DNA of 64,000 bases, taken from contig JBEKIX010000008.1 in NCBI GenBank assembly GCA_050011535.1, forward strand, positions 1 through 64,000. The letters run 5' to 3'. This document shows, in pieces, positions 8,267 through 16,478 of this stretch (position 1 is its first letter; each line of letters opens with the position of its first letter). The stretch is from JAFNAG01 sp050011535 (GTDB lineage: Bacteria; Acidobacteriota; UBA6911). The position numbers and the translations under genes are program-made. The notes beneath the pieces were generated by a model. The model was not told the DNA's origin and searched no databases. It saw nothing but the letters and a program-made list of their open reading frames with translations.

Positions 8267-8330
8267 ACGAGTGAAGATTTAGAAAGGACGCGGGAGCGCA
8301 AGGTCCGCGCTCCTAACTAGTTTCTGTCGC

Positions 8331-8500
8331 AAAACGTGTTTTGCTATGCCCTGAAGGGGCAGCGAGAGAGTAGCCCTGGGCAAGCGCAGCGCCGCCCGGG
8401 GTTAAGGGATGCGGCCAGCACAAGGCCTGAAGGGGCGACAGACAAGGCCTGTGAACAAAGGCTTTTCGCCCCTGCCGGGGCTCGCACAGCCGATCTCGCC
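8331..8500. repeat. Non-coding repeat-like spacer with duplicated CTGAAGGGGC and GC-rich hairpins
   Basis: Between the SDR gene and uppS the sequence holds two copies of CTGAAGGGGC (8351-8360 and 8427-8436), a CCCTGGGC...GCCCGGGG stem near 8374-8400, and GGGGCGA...TCGCCCC with CCGGGGC further on. No plausible gene is present. The phrase CCTGAAGGGGC...AGCCCTGGGC...GCCCGGGG resembles dispersed GC-rich elements known from several environmental phyla. Whether it is a repeat in this genome cannot be shown here. Confidence 0.45.
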
Positions 8501-8520
8501 GCCGAGTTTCGCGAGAGAAA

Positions 8521-9243
8521 CTAACTAAGAATTCCGGCGGCGCATGGCAGTGCGCCGAATTTGCGCGTGCGGGAATGATAATCCACCACGGCTTCCTGGA
8601 GGTCGCTTTCATCAAAATCCGGCCACGGCCGCGAGCAGAAATGGAACTCCGCGTACGCCGCCTGCCAGAGCAGGAAGTTGGACAGGCGCTGCTCTCCGGC
8701 CGTGCGAATGACCAAGTCGGGGTCCGGGACCTCCCGGGATGTCAACGTGGTTGTGATCAGATCCTCGTCGATATCCTCAGGAGCCAATATTCCCTGCGAT
8801 GCCTGGAGCGCCAGTATGCGCGCGGCTTCAACTAGTTCATAGCGCGCGCCATAGTCCAGCGCCAGGCGCAGATGGAGCCGCGCACAGGACCGCGTCGCGG
8901 TCTCCACCTCGGACAGCGCAGCGGCTACTGCCGGAGACAGGCGATCGCGCCTGCCAAACGCTGAGAGACGGATGCTGTTTTCGAGCAGATCGTCCTTTTC
9001 GTCCTTAAGGTAGCGAAGAAAAAGCCGGAAGAGAGTCTGCACCTCGTGCTGCGGGCGTTTCCAGTTTTCGCTCGAAAAAGCGAAAAGAGTCAACACGGGG
9101 ATTTCAAGGCGGCATGCCGCTTCGACCGCGCGCCGCACGGCGCGAGCGCCGGCTTCGTGGCCCTTCCAGCGCGGTAGGCCGCGTTGCTCGGCCCAACGGC
9201 CGTTTCCATCCATGATGATTGCAACGTGTCGGATCGGATTCAT
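8521..9243 (-). CDS. uppS: Isoprenyl transferase (undecaprenyl diphosphate synthase), 240 aa
   Basis: A cis-prenyltransferase that builds undecaprenyl diphosphate, the lipid carrier used by MraY and MurG of the dcw cluster in this window. Signature blocks are HVAIIMDGNGRWA with catalytic D12, the GHEAGA loop, FAFSSENWKRP, and RTAGEQRLSNFLLWQAAYAEFHF, which supplies the diphosphate-binding arginines. The length is typical (about 240-250). The ATG at 9243 is preferred to 9276 because the protein then starts just before HVAIIMDG and the gene does not overlap the regulator upstream. It is unusual in lying with a regulator/membrane pair instead of frr-cdsA; seven bases separate it from the regulator stop, so co-transcription is likely. 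Confidence 0.92.
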   Translation of the reverse strand: MNPIRHVAIIMDGNGRWAEQRGLPRWKGHEAGARAVRRAVEAACRLEIPVLTLFAFSSENWKRPQHEVQTLFRLFLRYLKDEKDDLLENSIRLSAFGRRDRLSPAVAAALSEVETATRSCARLHLRLALDYGARYELVEAARILALQASQGILAPEDIDEDLITTTLTSREVPDPDLVIRTAGEQRLSNFLLWQAAYAEFHFCSRPWPDFDESDLQEAVVDYHSRTRKFGALPCAAGILS

Positions 9244-9250
9244 ACATTTC

Positions 9251-9634
9251 TCAACTATGTGACGGAAGAGGATCAATGCCGGTCCGCAGGGACCTGACCG
9301 CGCTTCTGCGCACTCTTTCCAGATCGGGCACTAGGCCGGAAAGCTTCTCAAGATAATCCTCCAGGGCTAGCCGCCCCTCGGGGCTCAGCCGGTACGTGCT
9401 CTTGGGTTTCCGATCTTCAAAGCGCTTGTTGCAGACTACAAATCCGGCTTCTTCGAGCTTCCGCGCCTGGACACTTAGATTTCCATCCGTCGTCTGCAGC
9501 AAATCACGCAACTCGGTGAAGCTGAGCGATTCCTGAACCACCAGCGCCGAGAGAATCCCGAGCCGCAGGCGCTCATGGATCATCGGATCGAGCTCATTGG
9601 GCGTGGGACGTGCCGGTTTCTTGTTCTTAACCAT
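9251..9634 (-). CDS. Winged-helix transcriptional regulator (MarR/PadR-like, HTH_34 type), 127 aa
   Basis: The sequence reads as a compact winged helix: IHERLRLGILSALVVQESLSFTELRDLL, then the recognition helix DGNLSVQARKLEEAGFV, then a wing with KPKSTYRLSPEGRLALEDYL. This order is typical of small regulators in the ArsR/MarR superfamily that have no sensor domain. The start at 9634 is chosen over 9649 because TGGAGGCA precedes it. It overlaps the end of the upstream membrane-protein gene by 8 nt, so the two are co-translated; such pairs are common in Acidobacteria. The palindrome at 10290-10308 ahead of the pair is a good operator candidate. Effector unknown. Confidence 0.8.
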   Translation of the reverse strand: MVKNKKPARPTPNELDPMIHERLRLGILSALVVQESLSFTELRDLLQTTDGNLSVQARKLEEAGFVVCNKRFEDRKPKSTYRLSPEGRLALEDYLEKLSGLVPDLERVRRSAVRSLRTGIDPLPSHS

Positions 9635-10229
9635 TGTGCCTCCAGGCAATGTAAGCCCCGAAAACGAGGTGAAGCCACCCGAAACCCAGCGCGAGCCATG
9701 CTAGGCCCAGGTTTTCAGGGGTAAGTGCGGCCGCCGCCGCGGTTGCCAGCAGCGAAAGGCCAAAATAGCGTACCGGGGGGACTGAAACGAGAGACCCATT
9801 GGTCACCGCGGCGCCGTAACATCCAAGCCATATGGGCGGCAGCCAGCCCAGGTTTTGCGTGCGCACAGCCAGGCTGGTGAGGATGGCGCCCACAAACAAT
9901 GCGGGACACAGACTCCACAGGAGCTTGCGCATCAGAGGCGCCTGCAGCCGCGCCCCGGTCAATTGCGATTTGCGGTATATGCCGTAAGAGACAATCGCAA
10001 GCGAGACTACCAGAACGATCCCCCAGACTTCGAGAGCGGCCTGAACACGCGATCCGCCGGACCACGGCGAGCCTGTAACGAGCAGATTGGCAGTCACACC
10101 TGCGAGGGTCGCGACGCCGGCGGCCACAAGGCCTTTACCAGGGACCGCCGTGAACCGCCCTGCCGCGTCCAGTGTCTGGCGGATATACTGCAGATTTTCG
10201 TGAGCCACTTCCCTGCTGGACTGTTCCAC
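9627..10229 (-). CDS. Multi-pass membrane protein paired with the winged-helix regulator, 200 aa
   Basis: Hydrophobic segments predict about five or six membrane spans: around KGLVAAGVATLAGVTANLLV, EVWGIVLVVSLAIVSYGIY, LLWSLCPALFVGAILTSLAV, IWLGCYGAAV, YFGLSLLATAAAAAL and LAWLALGFGWLHLVFGAYIAW. A short cytoplasmic-type N-terminus reads EVAHENLQYIRQTLDAAGRFTAVPG. The frame is open to an ATG at 10277, but the GTG at 10229 has a GGGAGGA ribosome binding site and begins the part that looks conserved. No enzyme motif is visible. Overlap with the regulator gene implies a shared role, perhaps the regulated target itself. Function unknown. Confidence 0.7.
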   Translation of the reverse strand: MEQSSREVAHENLQYIRQTLDAAGRFTAVPGKGLVAAGVATLAGVTANLLVTGSPWSGGSRVQAALEVWGIVLVVSLAIVSYGIYRKSQLTGARLQAPLMRKLLWSLCPALFVGAILTSLAVRTQNLGWLPPIWLGCYGAAVTNGSLVSVPPVRYFGLSLLATAAAAALTPENLGLAWLALGFGWLHLVFGAYIAWRHNG

Positions 10230-10289
10230 AGTAGGAGTCCTCCCTGTCGGAAAGTAATTGTATAGCTCAAAAAGCAATATGAAGTCAAG

Positions 10290-10308
10290 TACTTTATATT
10301 ATAAAGTA
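10290..10308. promoter_or_regulatory. Perfect 9-bp-arm palindrome, candidate operator of the winged-helix regulator
   Basis: TACTTTATATTATAAAGTA is a perfect inverted repeat with one central base. It lies about 60 bp upstream of the GTG of the membrane-protein gene, in an AT-rich island within GC-rich DNA, and its centre contains a TATATT-like -10 hexamer. This is what is expected for an autoregulated operator bound by a dimeric winged-helix protein. Confidence 0.6.
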
Positions 10309-10371
10309 TGTTCGTAAAACATTTGGCCCGCGGCAGTGCTGCGTGTCCGTGCACCATCTCAGCGCCACGCG

Positions 10372-11757
10372 TCAGGGTTGGCTGCCGAGATGAAAGCCGG
10401 CGCCGAGCTTGTGGCCGAGGCGGTCGGTAATCCAATGGCCGTCCCACCATTCAACCGGATTGACCGGCAAGCCGTCTAGAATCACGCCGAAGTGAAGATG
10501 ATCTCCGCCGGCGAGACCAGTTTCGCCAGTTTGCCCTATGATATCGCCGCGTGCGACCTTCTGGCCAGGGGTCACGGCGATGGAAGACATGTGGCCATAA
10601 AGGGTCATCACGCCAAAACCGTGGTCGATGATCACGGCATTTCCGTAGATTCCGAAGTACTTGGCCTGCAGGACATAACCGTCGTTCGCGGCCGGTATCG
10701 GAGCGTGGCGCGTTACGGCCAGATCGTAGCCCAGGTGAGTCTGATGATCGACGACCTTTCCTTGGTATTTGTAGCTGCGGTAGTCGGCAAATCCGGCCAT
10801 CACCTTACCGTTCTGAATAGCCAGGAACGGTTGGCTCCAGATGACCTCCCGCCGCGACTGCTTGGCAAGATTCACGAGCGCATCTGCATCCTTTTCACGC
10901 AGCTCGGTATTGATCGCAATATAGTTGTCCAGCAGGTTGCCGCGGTCGCGAAAATCGGGGGTTTGATCCATGATCTCCGGCACCACTTTGCCCATGAAGA
11001 CGTCGGTCAGTTCGACAGTGTCCTCCTTGAATTTCCTGGGAAAGAATTGGTCGATGAAGGAAACCACTGCTTCGTTGTCCGCCGCATCGTCAGCAACCAG
11101 ATGCACGTTGAGCGTATTCATGTCGTACGGAACCGAGAAGAAGGCAAACCGCTCGCTCTTGCCGCCGCCGGGAAGCGGATAGCCGGGAAACCACCACCTG
11201 CCTGCCTGTACGCCGTCGCGAACTGAAGAATCACCGACCCGGTACACTACGGCCTCGCACCCCCCCTGCGCCACGTACGTCTGCGTGGATATCACCTGCA
11301 GCAAAGGAGGAGTAAGCCGCACAGGCAAAGTGATCTCTTGCATGGCCGGCCCCGGGTGCCGCAGCCAGGATCCGATGCGCCCGGCAGCGACCCTGATGGA
11401 AGCCTGGCCCGTTTTGAGCCCGGCAATCGTTTCCCTGCCGGCTTGCACTTGGACGGTATCGCGCGTGGTTCGGGCGCCCCAAAAATTCAGGCTGGAAGGG
11501 TAGGCGTAGCTCTTCTCGGCCAAGGTTTCGATATGATCTCCCTGCACAAACTCCACCTTCACACTGCTCAATCCCCGGCGCGGCTCAGAAATTTCGATCG
11601 TTATGGCCGTGCGTTTCCCGATGACGGGCGCGGCCGGCCGAATGTTAATGCCGGGAAGAGCCCCGACCCGGAGGATACCAATCCCCACGAATGCTCCCAC
11701 GGCGGCGCACGCCAAGAGCAAGATTCCCAGCGGAAGAAAACTCCTTTGTTCTACCAT
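10372..11757 (-). CDS. M23-family (LytM-type) metallopeptidase, membrane-anchored, about 461 aa
   Basis: A peptidoglycan hydrolase or an inactive regulator of one. After an N-terminal membrane span (FLPLGILLLACAAVGAFVGIGIL) there is a long beta-rich region and, at the C-terminus, the M23 domain: HLGYDLAV (zinc ligands H and D), GNAVIIDHGFGVMTLYGHMS, and HLHFGVILDG (HxH). All four zinc/catalytic positions are present, so it is probably active. The location outside the inner membrane fits cleavage of stem-peptide crosslinks. The start is uncertain: 11862, 11775 and 11757 are all in frame; 11757 gives a short cytoplasmic tail before the span. The gene is followed by the regulator/membrane pair in the same direction, with the operator candidate between. 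Confidence 0.88.
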   Translation of the reverse strand: MVEQRSFLPLGILLLACAAVGAFVGIGILRVGALPGINIRPAAPVIGKRTAITIEISEPRRGLSSVKVEFVQGDHIETLAEKSYAYPSSLNFWGARTTRDTVQVQAGRETIAGLKTGQASIRVAAGRIGSWLRHPGPAMQEITLPVRLTPPLLQVISTQTYVAQGGCEAVVYRVGDSSVRDGVQAGRWWFPGYPLPGGGKSERFAFFSVPYDMNTLNVHLVADDAADNEAVVSFIDQFFPRKFKEDTVELTDVFMGKVVPEIMDQTPDFRDRGNLLDNYIAINTELREKDADALVNLAKQSRREVIWSQPFLAIQNGKVMAGFADYRSYKYQGKVVDHQTHLGYDLAVTRHAPIPAANDGYVLQAKYFGIYGNAVIIDHGFGVMTLYGHMSSIAVTPGQKVARGDIIGQTGETGLAGGDHLHFGVILDGLPVNPVEWWDGHWITDRLGHKLGAGFHLGSQP

Positions 11758-12002
11758 ATCCCTTCTTGATCCCATCCTGATAGGGCGGCGAAATGCAAAG
11801 ATCCTCTGAAGATGTTCGGGCTGTCGTCCTTCGCCGGCATTTGAGTCGACAACCATAGTCAAGCGCGCTCATGGTAGCACAAAGAGTGACGCACAGGCAG
11901 CGTGCGATCTCTGCTATGATTGGGAGAATCGGAAGCAGGCACGTTCGCGTAACCATGTGGCAGGCGACGTCGACCGCAACAACTCATTCACGGGAAAATC
12001 TT

Positions 12003-12803
12003 ATGAAAATCACGATTGATGGGAATCAGGTCAACTACGAGATGGATGGCCCAGTAGCGGCCCCGGTGGTTGTGCTGAGCCATGCCCTGGCCACGAATCT
12101 CTCCCTGTGGGATCCCCAGATCGAAGTTTTGGCCCGGGATTTCCGCGTGCTGCGCTACGACACACTCGGGCACGGCGGCAGCGATGCACCGCCCGGCCCC
12201 TATTCGCTCGATCAGCTGGCGAGACAGGCCGCAGGGCTGCTCGACGCCCTGGGGATCGCGAGGGTGCACTTCGTCGGACTCTCCATGGGAGGCATGATCG
12301 CGCAGGCATTCGCTTTGATCAAACCGCAGTCAGTGGCCAGCCTGCTGCTGTGCAGCACCTCGAGCCGAATCCCACCCGAGGCTCAAACTCTCTGGAAGGA
12401 GCGCATCCGGATCGCGGAATGCGAAGGCATGGAACCGCTGGTCGAGCCAACGGTCGCAAGATGGTTTACCGCTCCGTATCGCGCCTCCCACCCGGAGGTT
12501 ATCGAGCGGGTGCGCGGCATGATACGCCGGACGTCCGCCTCGGGATGCGCGGCCTGCTGTCACGCTATTGCCGCACTCGACCTGACGGCTCGCCTCCAGG
12601 CAATTCGGAGGCCTGCTCTAGTGATCGTGGGGGAGGAGGACCAAGGTACGCCAGTAGCAATGTCGCGGACGATTCACGAGCGCCTCGCCGGCTCAGAGAT
12701 GGTGATATTGCCCTCGGCGTCACACTTGTCCAACGTCGAACAGCCGCAAGCATTCAATCGCGCCGTGACTGCGTTCCTCGGCCGCTGCGCCGGGAAAGCT
12801 TAG
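12003..12803 (+). CDS. Alpha/beta hydrolase, 3-oxoadipate enol-lactonase-like, 266 aa
   Basis: An alpha/beta-hydrolase fold enzyme. The nucleophile elbow GLSMGG places Ser94, the acid is D213 in VGEEDQGTP, and the base is H241 in SASHLSNVEQP; the oxyanion region SHALATNLSLWDPQ and RYDTLGHGGSDAP match the PcaD family best. The usual length is about 260. The ATG at 12003 is chosen although the frame is open to 11871, because family alignment begins MKITIDG. No other beta-ketoadipate pathway gene is nearby, so a lactonase role on that pathway is not supported by context; a general esterase or lactonase is as likely. Confidence 0.8.
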   Translation: MKITIDGNQVNYEMDGPVAAPVVVLSHALATNLSLWDPQIEVLARDFRVLRYDTLGHGGSDAPPGPYSLDQLARQAAGLLDALGIARVHFVGLSMGGMIAQAFALIKPQSVASLLLCSTSSRIPPEAQTLWKERIRIAECEGMEPLVEPTVARWFTAPYRASHPEVIERVRGMIRRTSASGCAACCHAIAALDLTARLQAIRRPALVIVGEEDQGTPVAMSRTIHERLAGSEMVILPSASHLSNVEQPQAFNRAVTAFLGRCAGKA

Positions 12804-13048
12804 GATTCAGTAAGTCTCTTTTTACCGCAAACTGTAGGGGGAAAGGGGCAAAGGGAAAGCATCCTCAAGATCCATGGCTTTTTGCCAGACCTGCAGGTCT
12901 CTGAAAGTCCTGATCCTGATTGGAGTCGTAGTCATGTGCTTGCCTCCAATGATGAGAACCGAGGCGAGAAGACAAGGGCCGTTTACCCCCTTGAGCCCTT
13001 ACCTCTTTGCCCCTGACGCCATACACGAAAGTAGTACCGAGACATAAA
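12804..13048. other. Non-coding gap between the hydrolase and groEL, with inverted repeats
   Basis: No gene is seen. The gap contains a perfect 14-bp palindrome AGACCTGCAGGTCT at 12887-12900. A GGGGCAAAGGG near 12845-12855 is roughly mirrored by CCTCTTTGCCCC near 13003-13014, so about 170 bp are bracketed by an imperfect inverted repeat. It may be the remnant of a small mobile element; nothing inside looks like a transposase. Confidence 0.35.
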
Positions 13049-13079
13049 AAGGGCTCGTAGCGAGAAACCACGAGCCCTT
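13044..13079 (-). terminator. Rho-independent terminator of groESL
   Basis: On the minus strand AAGGGCTCGT (13079-13070) pairs perfectly with ACGAGCCCTT (13058-13049), followed by a T run complementary to the A tract at 13046-13050. It lies 26 bp after the groEL stop. A second small hairpin, GTTCCGA/TCGGAAC at 13086-13101, sits just before it. Confidence 0.85.
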
Positions 13080-13104
13080 GGAAGTGTTCCGAAATCGGAA
13101 CGGG

Positions 13105-14733
13105 CTAGTACATATCGCCCATGCCGCCGCCACCCGGAGGCATCGGCGGGGTCTTTTTCTCTTCCTTGATTTCAGATACCAGGGCTTCCGTGGTCAGCAG
13201 CAGTGCCGCAACCGACGCGGCATTCTGCAAAGCCGTACGCGCCACCTTGGTCGGGTCGATCACGCCGGCGGCCACCAGGTCTTCGTACTTTTCGGTCTCG
13301 GCGTTGAAACCGTAGTTCGCGTCGCTACTCTGGCGCACCTTTTCCGCAACCACGGCCCCTTCGTATCCTGCGTTGTTCACGATCTGCCGGAGCGGCTCTT
13401 CCAGAGCGCGGCGCAGGATGTTGCATCCGATCGCCTCATCCCCTTCGAGCTTCAGCTTCTCCAGCGCCGGAATGCAGCGAAGCAGCGCAACGCCGCCGCC
13501 GGGCACGATACCTTCCTCAACTGCCGCGCGGGTGGCGTGCATCGCATCCTCGACGCGCGCCTTTTTTTCCTTGAGCTCGGTCTCAGTTGCAGCGCCGACC
13601 TTGATCACGGCCACGCCGCCGACCAGTTTCGCCAACCGCTCCTGAAGCTTTTCGCGATCGTAGTCCGAGGTGGTTTCCTCAATCTGAACGCGAAGCTGCT
13701 TTACGCGGCCTTCGATATCGGAGTGCTTGCCTGCGCCCTCAATAATCGTGGTGTTGTCCTTGTCAATGGAGACCTTCTTTGCGCGGCCCAGATCTTCAAG
13801 GCGCACATTCTCCAACTTGATTCCCAAATCTTCCGAGATCACCTTGCCGCCGGTGAGAATCGCGATATCTTCCAACATCGCCTTGCGGCGGTCGCCGAAT
13901 CCCGGGGCTTTGACCGCGGCAACCGACAAGGTTCCACGGAGTTTGTTCACAACCAGGGTCGCCAGCGCTTCGCCTTCGACGTCCTCGCCGATGATCAGCA
14001 GCGGACGGCCGCCCTTGGCAATCTGCTCCAGCAACGGCAGCAGATCCTTCATCGAGCTGATCTTCTTCTCGTGCAGGAGGATCAGACAGTCACTCAACTC
14101 CACTTCCATCCGCTCGGCGTCGGTGACGAAATAGGGCGACAGATAACCGCGATCGAACTGCATCCCCTCGACCACTTCCAACGATGTCTCGATCGACTTC
14201 GCTTCCTCTACGGTGATGACGCCGTCCTTGCCGACTTTCTTCATCGCCTCGGCGATAATGCCGCCAACCGTCCGGTCGTTGTTTGCCGACACGGAGCCAA
14301 CCTGTGAAATCATCTCGCCCTTCACAGGCTTGCTCATCTTTTTCAACTCTGCGACCGCCGCCTCGACGGTCTTTTCAATGCCGCGCTTGAGCGCCATCGG
14401 GTTCGAGCCGGCGGCGACGTTCTTTACGCCTTCGCGGAATATCGCCTGCGCCAGCACAGTTGCCGTCGTCGTCCCATCACCGGCGACGTCCGAGGTCTTC
14501 GAAGCAACTTCGCGCACCATCTGTGCGCCCATGTTATCGAGTCCTTCTTTCAGCTCGATTTCTTTTGCCACGGTCACACCGTCTTTTGTGATCAACGGCG
14601 ATCCGAATTTCTTGTCCAGCACCACATTCCGGCCCTTCGGCCCCAGCGTGATCTTGACAGCGTCTGCCAGCTGGTTTACTCCGCGCAGTAGCGCCTGACG
14701 TGACTGCTCGCCATGTATGATTTCTTTTGCCAT
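13105..14733 (-). CDS. groL: Chaperonin GroEL (Hsp60), 542 aa
   Basis: The cytosolic folding chamber, working with GroES. The sequence is canonical: KEIIHGEQSRQALLRGVNQ start, ITLGPKGRNVVLDKKFG, the ATP-binding GDGTTTATVLA, DAMHATRAAVEEGIVPGGG, and a C-terminal Gly/Met tail PPGGGGMGDMY. The length matches other GroELs (about 540-550). The catalytic aspartate of the ATPase (in AGDGTTT) is present. It follows groES in one operon under CIRCE and ends at a clear terminator. A single copy is seen in the window; a second groEL elsewhere cannot be excluded. Confidence 0.98.
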   Translation of the reverse strand: MAKEIIHGEQSRQALLRGVNQLADAVKITLGPKGRNVVLDKKFGSPLITKDGVTVAKEIELKEGLDNMGAQMVREVASKTSDVAGDGTTTATVLAQAIFREGVKNVAAGSNPMALKRGIEKTVEAAVAELKKMSKPVKGEMISQVGSVSANNDRTVGGIIAEAMKKVGKDGVITVEEAKSIETSLEVVEGMQFDRGYLSPYFVTDAERMEVELSDCLILLHEKKISSMKDLLPLLEQIAKGGRPLLIIGEDVEGEALATLVVNKLRGTLSVAAVKAPGFGDRRKAMLEDIAILTGGKVISEDLGIKLENVRLEDLGRAKKVSIDKDNTTIIEGAGKHSDIEGRVKQLRVQIEETTSDYDREKLQERLAKLVGGVAVIKVGAATETELKEKKARVEDAMHATRAAVEEGIVPGGGVALLRCIPALEKLKLEGDEAIGCNILRRALEEPLRQIVNNAGYEGAVVAEKVRQSSDANYGFNAETEKYEDLVAAGVIDPTKVARTALQNAASVAALLLTTEALVSEIKEEKKTPPMPPGGGGMGDMY

Positions 14734-14796
14734 GAGTTACTCACTCCTTTAAGGTTCGGTTCTTGTCTCTCTTGTTGATTGCCTCGCGCAGGTCTG

Positions 14797-15087
14797 TTAC
14801 TTCGCCAGCACAGCGAGGATTTCCTCTTCGCGCATGATGACGAATTCCTGATCGTCAATCTTGATTTCCGTTCCTGCATACTTCCCAAAAAGTACCCGGT
14901 CACCCGTCTTGAGATCCATCGGGGAGCGTTTGCCGTCGTCCATGAGCTTGCCCGGTCCTACCGAGATGACTTCACCTTCCATTGGCTTCTCTTTCGCCGT
15001 GTCGGGGATGATGATGCCCCCCTTGATGACTTCCTTTTCTTCTAAGCGCTTCAAGAGAACACGATCATGCAAAGGCCTGACATGCAT
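14797..15087 (-). CDS. groS: Co-chaperonin GroES (Hsp10), 96 aa
   Basis: The lid of the GroEL chamber. It has the family core PLHDRVLLKRLEE, the mobile loop with the GGIIIPDTAKEKP motif that contacts GroEL, and GDRVLFGKYAGTEIKIDDQEFVIMREEEILAVL. The length of 96 residues is standard. It is the first gene of the operon, preceded by CIRCE and a sigma70-like promoter and followed after 63 bp by groEL. Confidence 0.98.
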   Translation of the reverse strand: MHVRPLHDRVLLKRLEEKEVIKGGIIIPDTAKEKPMEGEVISVGPGKLMDDGKRSPMDLKTGDRVLFGKYAGTEIKIDDQEFVIMREEEILAVLAK

Positions 15088-15145
15088 AGTGTTAAGTCTC
15101 CTTTTCTTTCAAAAAAACCTCTTCCATTAGGTTACGCCACGAGTA

Positions 15146-15172
15146 TTAGCACTCGATCAAAGCGAGTGCTAA
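15146..15172 (-). promoter_or_regulatory. CIRCE operator (HrcA binding site) of groESL
   Basis: TTAGCACTC-N9-GAGTGCTAA is a perfect match to the CIRCE consensus. It lies directly downstream of the -10 box and about 60 bp before groES, the usual position for repression by HrcA. HrcA itself is not encoded in this window. Confidence 0.97.
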
Positions 15173-15173
15173 T

Positions 15174-15201
15174 AATATAAATTGGAAGGGCGGCTTGTCA
15201 A
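15174..15201 (-). promoter_or_regulatory. Sigma70-type promoter of groESL
   Basis: On the minus strand TTGACA (15201-15196) and TATATT (15179-15174) are separated by 16 bp. CIRCE begins immediately after the -10 box, so HrcA bound there would block initiation. Confidence 0.8.
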
Positions 15202-15363
15202 ACGGCACGAGCGGTTTTTTATGCCCGCGGAAAATTGAAATTATGAGGATTTTATGGCTGCGAATGTTGATGCATGCAAATCTTTGCTAATATAATGTTG
15301 ATTTGAATTTTTAGAATCCTTTAGAATGCCCAGGATGGTTTCATAGAGAAGGGGGTATCATCC

Positions 15364-16425
15364 ATGGATCGAGGCCACAAATGGCTGCTCCTTGCCTCTC
15401 TGGCGGGCGCGGTAGCGTTGGCTGCTGGACTGTGCTGGGCACAACCGCAGACTCAGAGTCAGGTGCAGAAAAAAGTCGTGGAGCCGCAGAAGCAGGACGA
15501 GACGCCCTACACAGAAGAAGAGTTCAACGCCTATGAGGCGGCGGTCAAGGAGCCAGATCTGACGAAGAGGCCGGCGCTTCTGATTGCCTTCATGGAGAAA
15601 TATCCCAAGTCGACACTTCAGGTTTACATCGTCAACGCGTACGAGGCCCTGATGGCGCAGTACCATGATCAAAAGAACTACAAGACGTTGGAGCCGCTGG
15701 CGGAGCAATGGCTTAAATACAAGCCAGACGACCTCAAAACTCTGCTCTTGATCACAGATTCGGCGCAGAACCTGGGCCTCGACGCCAAAGTTCTCGAATA
15801 CGGCCAGAAGGTTTATGCGGCGGCCCCTAACGCTCAATTGGCCGCTTTGATTTACCAGACGTATGAAAAAATGGGAGATCAGGCCAAGCGCGAGGAATGG
15901 GCTCTCAAGCTTATGGCAATGCCCGAGTTCAACGACAACTTCGAATTACGGTGGCTTTTCGTGGTTAAGCACGCCGAGAAAAAAGAACTCGCGAAGGCTG
16001 CGGACTATGCTCAGCAGGCATTAAAGGCACTGGCATCTGCGAAGAAGCCTGATGCCACATCTCAAGCCGATTGGGTCAAGCATACCAAGGACGTTGAGCA
16101 TGCTTGCTACAATATCATCGCGACCAACTATCAAGAGCAGAAGAAGTGGGACGAGGCCATTCAGACGTATGAGAAGGCGCTGAAAGTCAAACTGTACGAT
16201 GGGGGTTATTATTACATCGGCTATTGTCAGTGGCAGAAAGACGACGTCGACAGTGCCATTCCGTCATTTGCCAAAGCCGAATACCTGGGTGGTGAACTCA
16301 AGGCCAAGGCGACCGAGAACCTCGAGAAGCTCTACAAGAGCCAACACAACCAGACCCTTACCGGCATTGACAAAGTGCGCAACAAAGCCAAGCTGGAAAT
16401 AGACGCTCTCCGCGCCGGCAAATAG
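15364..16425 (+). CDS. Secreted tetratricopeptide-repeat protein, 353 aa
   Basis: The N-terminus is a signal peptide (GHKWLLLASLAGAVALAAGLCWAQ) followed by a Gln-rich linker. The mature part is all-helical with TPR-like units, clearest in TNYQEQKKWDEAIQTYEKALKVKLYDGGYYYIGYCQWQKDDVDSAIPSFAKAEYL, which contains the W/Y...A...Y..A pattern of TPR. It is likely periplasmic and acts as a protein-binding scaffold. The ATG at 15364 has a strong GAAGGGGG ribosome binding site. No partner is evident; it is divergent from groESL and followed 53 bp later by a small membrane protein in the same direction. Confidence 0.8.
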   Translation: MDRGHKWLLLASLAGAVALAAGLCWAQPQTQSQVQKKVVEPQKQDETPYTEEEFNAYEAAVKEPDLTKRPALLIAFMEKYPKSTLQVYIVNAYEALMAQYHDQKNYKTLEPLAEQWLKYKPDDLKTLLLITDSAQNLGLDAKVLEYGQKVYAAAPNAQLAALIYQTYEKMGDQAKREEWALKLMAMPEFNDNFELRWLFVVKHAEKKELAKAADYAQQALKALASAKKPDATSQADWVKHTKDVEHACYNIIATNYQEQKKWDEAIQTYEKALKVKLYDGGYYYIGYCQWQKDDVDSAIPSFAKAEYLGGELKAKATENLEKLYKSQHNQTLTGIDKVRNKAKLEIDALRAGK

Positions 16426-16478
16426 CGCATTGCATTTACCGACGCATCGCGGGCAAGATCAGAACTGCCGAGGATCCC

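Noticed and set aside
13078..14307. 409-residue frame opposite groEL
   Set aside because: It lies entirely antisense to a highly conserved gene and follows its codon structure; no independent signal supports it.
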